This document shows, piece after piece, positions 1 through 6,244 of a stretch of 11,579 bases of DNA. Under the pieces are notes generated by a model. It was not told where the DNA came from. It ran no database searches and saw only the letters and a program-made list of their open reading frames with translations. The stretch spans positions 1 through 11,579 of the forward strand of contig JAAETV010000721.1 in NCBI GenBank assembly GCA_024227975.1. The letters run 5' to 3'. The translations under genes and the position numbers were made by a program. The stretch comes from Actinomycetes bacterium. Its GTDB lineage: Bacteria; Actinomycetota; Acidimicrobiia; Acidimicrobiales; SZUA-35. How positions within the stretch are numbered: the stretch's first letter is position 1; each line of letters opens with the position of its first letter.

Positions 1-156
1 GTCCTGTCCGTACCACTCGGATGACCATGAAGGCACGGCCCATCCCGAGTCGACCAGACGTTCACGCCAGTCGATCAGCGACAGGTCGGGGTCCCACGCC
101 TGGGGGAACCAGTCGAGCACCCGCTCGACGACTTCGGCTTCGGTGTCATCACTCAT
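1..156 (-). CDS. Acyl-CoA dehydrogenase, N-terminal fragment (runs off the left edge)
   Basis: This is the first 52 codons of a gene read on the minus strand; the rest lies outside the window. The peptide begins MSDDTEAEVV and continues with WDPDLSLIDW, RERLVDSGWA and VPSWSSEWYG. The order of an acidic helix, 'W-D-P-D-L-x-L', 'W-R-x-R-L-x-D-S-G-W' and 'P-x-W-x-x-E-W-Y-G' is typical of the N-terminal helical domain of actinobacterial acyl-CoA dehydrogenases. These are FAD enzymes that make the 2,3-trans double bond in acyl-CoA. The ATG is preceded by a strong GGAGGAG site six bases upstream, which fixes the start. The gene is divergent from the DUF7064-like gene at 310. Substrate specificity cannot be judged because the FAD-binding and catalytic regions are missing. 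The family call is good; the subfamily is unknown. Confidence 0.8.
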   Translation of the reverse strand, partial: MSDDTEAEVVERVLDWFPQAWDPDLSLIDWRERLVDSGWAVPSWSSEWYGQD

Positions 157-162
157 TGCTCA

Positions 163-169
163 CTCCTCC
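163..169 (-). promoter_or_regulatory. Ribosome binding site of the acyl-CoA dehydrogenase gene
   Basis: On the minus strand GGAGGAG lies six bases before the ATG at 156. It is close to a perfect anti-16S match and supports the reality and start of the partial gene at the left edge. Confidence 0.7.
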
Positions 170-298
170 GGGCGACCCTCAAACCACAGGGTTGGCCCCA
201 TACCTAGGACTCTGCTTCATCGCTGCCCTAACGTCGAATGGCGACGCCGACTTTCGCCCCCTCGCGGTGCCGGGGGTCCGTGGCCGGTCGATGTGCCT

Positions 299-305
299 GA
301 GGAGG
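299..305 (+). promoter_or_regulatory. Ribosome binding site that selects the GTG start at 310
   Basis: GAGGAGG stands four bases before the GTG at 310. The only other plausible start, the ATG at 364, has no comparable site and would drop an N-terminal stretch (FDDYPVHQTPEP) that looks conserved in the family. The spacing is short but workable. The 157-298 stretch before it must hold the promoters of this gene and of the divergent acyl-CoA dehydrogenase; no clear -10/-35 pair was recognised. Confidence 0.55.
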
Positions 306-309
306 CTGT

Positions 310-1440
310 GTGCTCAATCGATTCGATGATTATCCGGTCCACCAGACGCCAGAACCCCTGGCCATGCCGGCAACCTCCGATCCGAACTTCTACGACCGGT
401 CGTGGTTCAACGGCTATGACCGCGAGGCCTCCCGGTATTTCGCGCTCGGCCTGGCCCTCTACCCCCATCGGGGCATCATCGACTGTGCTTTCAGTACGGT
501 CGAAGCTGGAGGCCGTCAACACTGCTTCTATGGGTCGGCCCGAGCACCCCAGGAACGCACCGACACCCGGGTCGGACCGTTCAAACTGGAGATCGTCGAA
601 CCCCTGCGTCGAGCCCGCGTCATCCTCGACGACAATGACTCGGGGGTCTCTTGCGACCTGACCTTCTCGGCTCGGACCTCAGCCATCCAGGAGGCTCGCG
701 CCGTTCTCTGGTCTGGATCTCGGAGGGTGATGGACGCCACCCGCTTTGCCCAATTCGGCCGATGGACCGGTACCGTCCGCCACCCCGACGGTGAGTTCGC
801 GGTCGATGACGAGACCTGGCTCGGGACCAAGGACCGCTCGTGGGGCTTGCGAGGTGTCGGCGAACGGGTTCCTCTCGGCGCCCCATCCAAGGCCGGGCGC
901 AGCGCCTTCTTCCTTTGGGCTCCCCTCATCTGGGACGATCACATCACCCATGCCGTGTTCTTCGACGGTCCCGGAGGTGAGGCCCTCGTCCGGGAGGGCC
1001 TCACCTCGCCCCTGTACGCGAGTGAAGCTGATATCCCCGACGAGTTGGAAGATGTGGCCGATCGGATGGCAACCGCGGTCCACCGCATCACCTATCACCC
1101 CGGCACCAGGCTGGCCGCTGGATGTGAGCTGGACCTGATCGACCTCTATGGAGGGGTTCGTACTATCGACATCGAACCCCAGCTCCGATTCCAGATGAAG
1201 GGTCTCGGCTATGGCCATCCCGAGTGGGGGCAGGGGATGTGGAAGGGTGATCTGGCCATCGGGGGTGAGAGCTTCGATCCGGCAACCCTCGACCTTCTCT
1301 CACCGGAGAACATCCACGTCCAGCAGGTCTCGTTCGTGTCCGATGGCGAGCGGCGAGGGATCGGAGCGCTGGAACAGGTAGTGGTCGGCCCCCACGCTCC
1401 GAGTGGGTTCACTGACATGGCCGACGGGGCCAGGGACTGA
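310..1440 (+). CDS. DUF7064-like / CrtC-like lipocalin-fold protein
   Basis: The 376-residue product has no signal peptide or membrane segment, so it is probably cytoplasmic. The start is a GTG chosen by the upstream GAGGAGG. The N-terminus (FDDYPVHQTPEP, then SDPNFYDRSWFNGYD at about 23-37) and the central LGTKDRSWGLRGVG (171-184) resemble the poorly characterised DUF7064-type proteins of Actinobacteria and Proteobacteria. The D-R-S-W-G core recalls the DHSWG motif of hydroxyneurosporene synthase/CrtC-like proteins, which have a double lipocalin-like barrel and act on hydrophobic polyenes or terpenoids. No catalytic activity is established for this branch. Between an acyl-CoA dehydrogenase gene and a CaiB-type CoA-transferase gene, a role in handling a hydrophobic lipid or isoprenoid substrate is plausible, but that is inference. 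The existence of the gene is secure; the family name is from recognition, not from a search. Confidence 0.8.
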   Translation: MLNRFDDYPVHQTPEPLAMPATSDPNFYDRSWFNGYDREASRYFALGLALYPHRGIIDCAFSTVEAGGRQHCFYGSARAPQERTDTRVGPFKLEIVEPLRRARVILDDNDSGVSCDLTFSARTSAIQEARAVLWSGSRRVMDATRFAQFGRWTGTVRHPDGEFAVDDETWLGTKDRSWGLRGVGERVPLGAPSKAGRSAFFLWAPLIWDDHITHAVFFDGPGGEALVREGLTSPLYASEADIPDELEDVADRMATAVHRITYHPGTRLAAGCELDLIDLYGGVRTIDIEPQLRFQMKGLGYGHPEWGQGMWKGDLAIGGESFDPATLDLLSPENIHVQQVSFVSDGERRGIGALEQVVVGPHAPSGFTDMADGARD

Positions 1441-1454
1441 ATGTAGGCTGCCCG

Positions 1455-1467
1455 AGGCTTGGAGCCT
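1455..1467 (+). terminator. Small hairpin after the DUF7064-like gene
   Basis: AGGCT, a three-base loop TGG, then AGCCT form a five-base-pair stem 15 bases after the stop at 1440. There is no T-run. It is a weak candidate for a 3' end or attenuator between the genes ending at 1440 and starting at 1516. Confidence 0.2.
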
Positions 1468-1515
1468 GAGGTTGGCTCTGCTTTAGCCGGCACGAAGTTG
1501 GCCGACGGGTTGATC

Positions 1516-2661
1516 ATGGCAAATCGACGGCTCCCCACGGCCGCTCCCAATCGACTGGCCGCCCTAGCTCTGGCCGCTGCCATGATGGCAGTGATGGTGG
1601 TGGCGGCGCCCCAAGCCGCACCTGCTGCGGCCTCCACCTCGGCCGCGCCTTCATCAGCGACGGCGGCGATCGAAGAGGCTGTCTTCGAACGGATCGCCAA
1701 CCTGGACGAGCTGACGACCGACCACGCTCGGATGTTCCGCCTCTACTGGGCCTTCTTCGGACGCTCCCCCGACGCCACCGGTGCCATCTACTGGATCAGT
1801 CAGCGCGACTCCTGCGTTGGCCTCGACACCATCGCAGACTCGTTCGCCGCCAGTGCCGAGTTCGTGACCCGCTACGGTCCCGTCGACGACACCGATTTCC
1901 TGAACCTGGTCTACAACCACGTATTGGAACGTCCCGCCGACCCTGATGGCCTGGCCTACTGGTTGGGCCTCCTGGCCGGAGAACAACTGACGAGGGGCGG
2001 GGTCGTGCTCAATGTCTCGTTGTCGAGCGAGTTCACGGGTCGCCATCCCTACCCGTCCGACGGGGTCCCACCCCGTAGCTGCCACCTCCACGACGGCTCC
2101 CCGACCGGCCGCAGCGTCGATGTGCTCGACACGATCAACGGTGAAGCCCTGGCCACCGTGGCCGGGCTGACGATCTTGGCCCCCTCGGCCGTGATCGAAC
2201 GCGCCGGCTTTCACCAGTCGACCCACCCCGGAGCGCTGGCTATGGCGTCGGCTCAACCGTCGGCCGTCAGGTTGACGACGATGGGCTCGCGAGGAAGGGG
2301 GACCGCGACCACGGGCGCCGTCGACATTGTCTCCGAGCCGGGCACCTCCATCACCGCCCCGATTTCGGGCACCGTGGCCCGGGCCGGAAACTACACCCTC
2401 TATTGCCGCTACCGCGACGGCTTCGTCGTGATCAACCCCGACGGCCGACCTGACCTCGAGGTCAAGCTGCTTCACATCCAGCAGGTGGCGGTGAGAGCCG
2501 GCGACCGGGTCGAGGCTGGTGATGTGATCGCATCCCATGCCACTGCGTTCCCCTTCCGATCCCAGATCGATGACCTGACGGCCGAGCCATCGTGGCCTCA
2601 CGTCCACATCGAGGTCGTTGATCCGTCCATCCCCCGCAAATCCTCGTCGGGTAGCTGCTAG
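1516..2661 (+). CDS. Secreted DUF4214 protein with a degenerate M23 (LytM-like) peptidase domain
   Basis: The start is taken as the ATG at 1516, giving 381 residues. An in-frame TTG at 1459 would put 19 hydrophilic residues before the signal peptide and sits inside a small hairpin. No strong ribosome binding site precedes 1516. Residues 1-36 are a signal peptide: MANRR, a long Ala/Met/Val core, then an Ala-Pro-rich region. Residues about 66-178 look like DUF4214, with two repeats (RLYWAFFGRSPDATGAIYW, then NLVYNHVLERPADPDGLAYW); this domain occurs in secreted and surface proteins. Residues about 255-370 match the M23/LytM fold: V-D-I-V, then APISGTV, V-x-A-G-D-x-V-E-A-G-D-V-I-A and PHVHIEV. 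The second motif HxH is present (H362, H364) and so is the Asp of the first motif (D270). The first-motif His is replaced by Thr266, removing one zinc ligand. It may therefore bind the cell wall rather than cleave it. Confidence 0.85.
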   Translation: MANRRLPTAAPNRLAALALAAAMMAVMVVAAPQAAPAAASTSAAPSSATAAIEEAVFERIANLDELTTDHARMFRLYWAFFGRSPDATGAIYWISQRDSCVGLDTIADSFAASAEFVTRYGPVDDTDFLNLVYNHVLERPADPDGLAYWLGLLAGEQLTRGGVVLNVSLSSEFTGRHPYPSDGVPPRSCHLHDGSPTGRSVDVLDTINGEALATVAGLTILAPSAVIERAGFHQSTHPGALAMASAQPSAVRLTTMGSRGRGTATTGAVDIVSEPGTSITAPISGTVARAGNYTLYCRYRDGFVVINPDGRPDLEVKLLHIQQVAVRAGDRVEAGDVIASHATAFPFRSQIDDLTAEPSWPHVHIEVVDPSIPRKSSSGSC

Positions 2662-2773
2662 CAGCGGCAAGGTGTGCTGGTGACAGCAGTGGTTCGTCTA
2701 TTCGTGTGGGGCGTGCCACCACATTGGGCTGGAGCGGCGACCGGTCGGAGGTCCACAGTAGGCTCGCCGCACC

Positions 2774-4057
2774 ATGGGGACAGACAGTGACAATGTGCAA
2801 GCAGGTGACAGTGGACAGCCCGGCGCCGGGGGGCCGCTGGATGGGATCAAGGTCGTCGAGATAACCAATATCTACTCCGGTCCCTACGCCGGACTGATGC
2901 TGGCCGAGATGGGGGCCGACGTCGTCAAGGTCGAGGGCCCGGCCCAGCCCGACCCGATGCGAGGGGGAGGGTTCGGGTCGGGGCCCGACTCGGTGAACAG
3001 CATCTTCTACTCCCTGAATCGGGGGAAGCGGTTCGCCGCCATCGAGGCTGGTACCGAGCGGGGCCGTGAGCTGTTGTTCGAGCTGGTGGCTGGGGCCGAT
3101 GTCTTCCTTCACAACCTCCGGCCCGGCAAGGCGGAGAACCTTGGCTTGGCCTACGAGGAGCTGTCAGCTCGGAATCCCCGTCTGATCCATGCCGCCATCA
3201 GTGGTGTTGGCAGCATCGGTCCGGAGGTCGATCAGCCGATCTTCGACTATGTGATCCAGGCCAAGACCGGCATGATCGACTACCAGCGTGACCAAGCGGG
3301 ACATGGTGACCTGATGCATCAACTGGTTGTCGACAAGACGTCGGCCAATGCTCTGGTCCAGGCCATCCTGGCTGCCCTGTACGTGAGGGAGAGGACGGGA
3401 CGAGGCCAGCAGATCGAAGTGCCGATGATCGCGGTCGGCCTCCACTTTGCCTGGACCGACGCCTTCGCCGCTGGGCTGGCTGAGCTGGAACCGGACATCC
3501 CCTATGACGTCATGCCACCCCATTTGAAGGCGGCGCCAGCCTCGTTTCTGGTTGTGCTATCGACGATCGACGGTGAGATCGCTACCGGTTTGCTTGTTCC
3601 CCCGTGGGACGGGCTGTGCCTCGCCCTCGACCGAGCCGATTGGACGGTCGACGAGCGCTACGCCGAACCCCAGAACCGGCTCATGAACTTCCCTGCCCTT
3701 TTGCAGGAGGTCAAGACGGAGGTGGCCAAATACACCACGGCCGAGGTGTTGGAACGCTTTGCCGCCCACGACTTCGCCGCCGGCGCAGTGGTTCCCCGAG
3801 AGGACGTATTCGACGATCCGACCGTGCGGTACCTGGAGCTGGTTGGGGAGGAGGAGGTCGAGATCTTGGGTCGGGTCCGTCAGCCGGCCCCGATGTGGAC
3901 CTTTGGCGCCACCCCGGCTCGGACCACTACCCACATCGGAACCACCGGTCGTGATACCCGAGAGGTGCTGGCCCGCCTCGGCCTTGGTGCTGATGAGATC
4001 GAATCACTCATCGCCGCTGGCGTGGCCAGCGTGGTTGAGGGCGACGAGATCAGCTGA
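2774..4057 (+). CDS. CaiB/BaiF family (class III) CoA-transferase
   Basis: The 427-residue product is near the usual length of about 400 for class III CoA-transferases, which move CoA between carboxylic acids or acyl-CoAs. The N-terminal core is classic: PLDGIKVVEITNIYSGPYAG, then LAEMGADVVKVEGP and a RGKRFAAIE stretch. It is followed by the DVFLHNLRPGKAENLGLAYEEL block and SARNPRLIHAAISGVG. Asp187 in LVVDKTSA lies before AILAALYVRERTGRGQQIEV, where the family has its catalytic Asp that forms the aspartyl-CoA anhydride. The C-terminal domain (FAAHDFAAGAVVPREDVFDDP, then ending in L-G-L-G-A-D-E-I-E-S-L) is also typical. The ATG follows a weak purine stretch. It lies 112 bases after the DUF4214 gene and converges on the gene ending at 4105. 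The family call is firm; the substrate is unknown, though steroid, bile-acid or fatty-acid side-chain metabolism is common for actinobacterial members. Confidence 0.92.
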   Translation: MGTDSDNVQAGDSGQPGAGGPLDGIKVVEITNIYSGPYAGLMLAEMGADVVKVEGPAQPDPMRGGGFGSGPDSVNSIFYSLNRGKRFAAIEAGTERGRELLFELVAGADVFLHNLRPGKAENLGLAYEELSARNPRLIHAAISGVGSIGPEVDQPIFDYVIQAKTGMIDYQRDQAGHGDLMHQLVVDKTSANALVQAILAALYVRERTGRGQQIEVPMIAVGLHFAWTDAFAAGLAELEPDIPYDVMPPHLKAAPASFLVVLSTIDGEIATGLLVPPWDGLCLALDRADWTVDERYAEPQNRLMNFPALLQEVKTEVAKYTTAEVLERFAAHDFAAGAVVPREDVFDDPTVRYLELVGEEEVEILGRVRQPAPMWTFGATPARTTTHIGTTGRDTREVLARLGLGADEIESLIAAGVASVVEGDEIS

Positions 4058-4085
4058 GTAGCCGCGGCCCCTCCGCGCTGCACCG

Positions 4086-4100
4086 CCGGGCTCAGCCCGG
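4086..4100. terminator. GC-rich hairpin between convergent genes
   Basis: CCGGGC, loop TCA, GCCCGG form a six-base-pair GC stem in the 47-base gap between the CoA-transferase stop (4057) and the end of the minus-strand gene (4105). Being symmetric, it could end transcription from both sides. It has no T-run on either strand, which is usual for actinobacterial terminator hairpins but leaves the call unproven. Confidence 0.45.
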
Positions 4101-4104
4101 TCCG

Positions 4105-5478
4105 CTATTCATTTGCGGCCGCCGGACTGGCCGTGGTTTCTGGAACCGTCGACGCGGTGGTCTCAGGAACGGTTGTGACCGTGGAGTCCGGAACGGTTGT
4201 ATCCGTTGAGTTTGGATCCGTTGTATCCGTTGTGTCTGGATCCGTTGTATCCGTAGTGTCTGGGACCGTTGTGGTCGTGGTCGTGGTTGTGGGCTCAGGT
4301 TCGGGTGTGGTGATGGGGCCGGTGTTGCCGGCGTAGGTACCCAGGCCCTTGCCGGCGTAGGTTGCTCGCCGCTCCTGTTCAGTCATGCTGCGGTAGTCGA
4401 GCAGGGGTGTCGCTCCGTAGAGGATGTTCCTGGCCGCTTCGTCGAGGTAGAGCTTGTTGTTCTTGTTCTGGTTCTCGACCATCTCGTTGCCGATTCGGCG
4501 GGCCTCACCAAGGGAGGTGTTGGCAGTCAGTTGCACCTTGAACGAGCCCATGACGTGACCGGTGTGCGACCCGTTGTTGTTGTTCGAGATCAGCCAGATC
4601 TGGAATACGCCGTCGCCGAGATGGGCAACCTGGGTCCAATCCTTGTCGAGGGTGTGGGTGTAGCCCAGATCGATCGTGAAGTCGGGGGTTATTGTCTGGT
4701 CGAGGTCACCGAAGGGCAACGGCGAGTGGAGGAGGTGGTTCACCACGTCCTCCCGCACTCGCTCGTTCAGGTTATTGATGTCGACACCGGAGAGGATCAT
4801 CATCCTCTCCTTCGTGCGGTTGTTCAGGTTCTTCCAGTCGTTCAGGTCGGTCAGGCGCTTGGCGACTTTCCGCTCGAGCTCAATGCCCGTGGCATTGGGG
4901 TTGCGTTCGAGGACGTCGGCGATGCCCTGCTCGATCACAGGCCGCAGGGCGGTGATCGTCGATCGGGCCCGGATTTCGAAGGGGCCGACCTGCTCGAAAC
5001 TGCCCGTCGTTCCTTGCTGGGGAGCCATCATCTGCGCCCCCAGCGCCGAGATCACGTGCTCGTTGAAAGCGTGCACGTCGTAGCCCTTGACTTTGGTCGG
5101 GTCGTCGTAGCCGTCATTGTTCTTGTCGCGGCTGGCGTCGTTGTTGTTGTTGTCGTTGTTCTTGTTGGCCTGGGCGGCTGCCGTGGTCGATGGGGCCGCC
5201 TCCTGGTCCGCAGGTCGGGCAACCTGGACCACAACAGCTGTGTCGGTGGCGATTGGTAGAGCGATTGGCTGTGGTTTGGCGGCATCGATGGCGGCTTGGG
5301 CTGAAGCGGCCGCCTCGACCGGGGTCACGATGTTGAACGCCGAATCTGACATTTCGAGGGCGTCCGTTGCCGGAGCGACTGAACGGAAGACGGCGATGCC
5401 CGAAGCACCGAGAACGAGGGCCAAGGCTGCAAGGCCTAGCTGCTGAGCAGAGGAATACCGACTCACTACGGAGACCAT
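4105..5478 (-). CDS. Secreted or N-anchored Thr-rich protein of unknown family with a calcium-loop-like motif
   Basis: I do not recognise a family. The start is set at the ATG at 5478 (457 residues) because residues 1-33 (MVSVVSRYSSAQQ, then LGLAALALVLGASGIAVF) form a signal sequence or anchor. The longer GTG start at 5628 would place 50 unrelated residues before it. No clear ribosome binding site precedes 5478. Residues 105-114 are an Asn/Asp tract (NKNNDNNNND). Residues 118-126, DKNNDGYDD, match the D-x-N-x-D-G-x-x-D pattern of thrombospondin type 3 or EF-hand-like calcium loops. Residues about 130-380 form the likely globular domain (PFGDLDQTITPDFTIDLGYT; VFQIWLISNNNNGSHTGHVM; KLYLDEAARNILYG). 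Residues 391-457 are a Thr/Pro/Asp tail of 8-residue repeats without an LPxTG signal or membrane segment. It lies 169 bases downstream of the CopC-domain gene on the same strand, so it may belong to that transcript. Probably it is an exported envelope protein. Confidence 0.75.
   Translation of the reverse strand: MVSVVSRYSSAQQLGLAALALVLGASGIAVFRSVAPATDALEMSDSAFNIVTPVEAAASAQAAIDAAKPQPIALPIATDTAVVVQVARPADQEAAPSTTAAAQANKNNDNNNNDASRDKNNDGYDDPTKVKGYDVHAFNEHVISALGAQMMAPQQGTTGSFEQVGPFEIRARSTITALRPVIEQGIADVLERNPNATGIELERKVAKRLTDLNDWKNLNNRTKERMMILSGVDINNLNERVREDVVNHLLHSPLPFGDLDQTITPDFTIDLGYTHTLDKDWTQVAHLGDGVFQIWLISNNNNGSHTGHVMGSFKVQLTANTSLGEARRIGNEMVENQNKNNKLYLDEAARNILYGATPLLDYRSMTEQERRATYAGKGLGTYAGNTGPITTPEPEPTTTTTTTTVPDTTDTTDPDTTDTTDPNSTDTTVPDSTVTTVPETTASTVPETTASPAAANE
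4142..4285 (-). repeat. 24-bp tandem repeat coding the Thr-rich tail
   Basis: Six units of 24 bp lie head to tail at 4142, 4166, 4190, 4214, 4238 and 4262. The units at 4214 and 4238 differ at a single base; the outer ones are more diverged. Each unit codes eight residues on the minus strand, in protein order TTVPDTTD, TTDPDTTD, TTDPNSTD, TTVPDSTV, TTVPETTA and STVPETTA (the first unit is flanked by further Thr codons). The phase is kept at multiples of three, so gain or loss of units would change tail length without breaking the frame. Confidence 0.85.
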
Positions 5479-5594
5479 CCAAATACGACACGGGGATGTC
5501 CGCTCCCCGAGGCCGGCTGCCCCGCAAGGGACGATAGCAGTGGTTGTTGCGGCTGCATAGAGGTTTGGGCAACTTTTGTGTCGTTCGTGTTGCA

Positions 5595-5623
5595 GCAGAA
5601 CCGTTGAAACACCATGGTTCTGC
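5595..5623 (-). other. Inverted repeat between the CopC-domain gene and the Thr-rich protein gene
   Basis: GCAGAACC (5595-5602) and GGTTCTGC (5616-5623) form a perfect eight-base-pair stem with a 13-base loop; GTT/AAC extend it past a three-base bulge. It sits 25 bases after the stop of the CopC-domain gene on the minus strand and 117 bases before the next start. No T-run follows. It could be a terminator of the SBP-CopC transcript, an RNA-processing hairpin or an operator for the downstream gene. Confidence 0.4.
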
Positions 5624-5647
5624 AACACATCGAGTACTCGGCGCTGA

Positions 5648-6244
5648 TCAGTTCAGCGTGTCCCGCCGGCGTCTGGCGTCTACCCGCCACACGAAGATGG
5701 CAAGCAGGCCGAACACAGTGGCGAGCAAGATCGCCATGGCCCCAATCAGGATCCGGCTCGTTCCCCCGGAATCACCGCTGGTCAGGCCGACCCTGTCGGT
5801 CTCTCCGATTTGGGCTGGTTGGGGAGCATCGGCTTCATAGGTGAAGAAGAACGCGCTCGTGGTGTAGTCGGTGTCGGAGGAGATCATCTCGAAAGAGACC
5901 TCGTATCGTCCGGGGACTTCCAGCGCGTCGTCCAGCTCAAAGCGGATGATCTCCCCCTCGGTCATCGTGGTCACACCAGCGAGGGGTTCCTCGTTGTACG
6001 AGACCGTTATCACGGCCTCCGACACCGGTTCGTTGAAGGCCAACTCGACGATGTCGATGGTCCCCCCGACAGTCTCGTCGGGGGCTGGGGACGCATCGAT
6101 CATTGCGCTGTGGGCACCGACCGGTGCCATTGGCAGGCCGACGATGGCAGCCGACACGATCACAGCGAAGAGGGTGACGTACGACCAGCGGACGCGCCGC
6201 CGTCCCGTCGCAAGCCTGGCTGGAGGAATGCCTTGGAAGCCCAT
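5648..6244 (-). CDS. CopC-domain membrane-anchored protein
   Basis: The 198-residue product has a signal peptide (hydrophobic 22-40, cleavage after VGA44). The mature chain begins HSAMIDASPAPDETVG, followed by IVELAFNEPVSEAVITV. This is the standard opening of the CopC/YobA copper-binding domain, whose N-terminal His after cleavage (here H45) is a Cu(II) ligand. The domain ends near FFFTYEADAP (132-141). Residues 165-186 are a C-terminal membrane helix followed by RRRR, so the domain faces outward with a type I topology. The usual second motif S-x-D-G-H is here S-S-D-T-D (122-126): the Asp remains but the His is Asp126, so the canonical Cu(II) site is incomplete. The ATG overlaps the TGA of the upstream binding-protein gene by one base (TGATG), giving translational coupling. 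Family members serve in copper handling; copper binding here is uncertain. Confidence 0.85.
   Translation of the reverse strand: MGFQGIPPARLATGRRRVRWSYVTLFAVIVSAAIVGLPMAPVGAHSAMIDASPAPDETVGGTIDIVELAFNEPVSEAVITVSYNEEPLAGVTTMTEGEIIRFELDDALEVPGRYEVSFEMISSDTDYTTSAFFFTYEADAPQPAQIGETDRVGLTSGDSGGTSRILIGAMAILLATVFGLLAIFVWRVDARRRRDTLN

Noticed and set aside
679..1218. Minus-strand open frame (179 codons) inside the DUF7064-like gene
   Set aside because: No motif and composition typical of an antisense frame; the plus-strand gene has recognisable conserved motifs throughout.
1459..1515. TTG start extending the DUF4214 protein by 19 residues
   Set aside because: The added residues would precede a normal signal peptide and the TTG lies in a hairpin without a ribosome site, so the ATG at 1516 is preferred.
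1516..1620. Tat-type signal on the DUF4214 protein because of the Arg-Arg near the start
   Set aside because: The residues after RR (LPTA) do not match the S/T-R-R-x-F-L-K pattern; an ordinary Sec signal fits better.
2654..2665. Palindrome GCTGCTAGCAGC at the stop of the DUF4214 gene
   Set aside because: With a realistic loop only four pairs remain and no T-run follows, so it is not supported as a terminator.
1654..2670. Long minus-strand open frame (338 codons)
   Set aside because: It lies antisense to the DUF4214-M23 gene, is rich in Gly/Arg/Asp as expected from reading high-GC DNA backwards, and has no recognisable domain, while the plus strand shows clear domains.
5117..5170. Trinucleotide-rich stretch resembling a microsatellite
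   Set aside because: It is the coding sequence of the Asn/Asp tract on the minus strand, with an irregular unit; it is already covered by the gene entry.
4531..5259. Plus-strand open frame (242 codons) of Val-rich type
   Set aside because: It is antisense to the Thr-rich secreted protein gene; its Val-rich stretches are the complement of the Asn/Asp/Thr codon tracts. No ribosome site or signal sequence.
5479..5628. GTG start extending the Thr-rich protein by 50 residues
   Set aside because: The extension is Cys/His-containing, unlike the rest, and would bury the signal sequence; it also runs through the inverted repeat.
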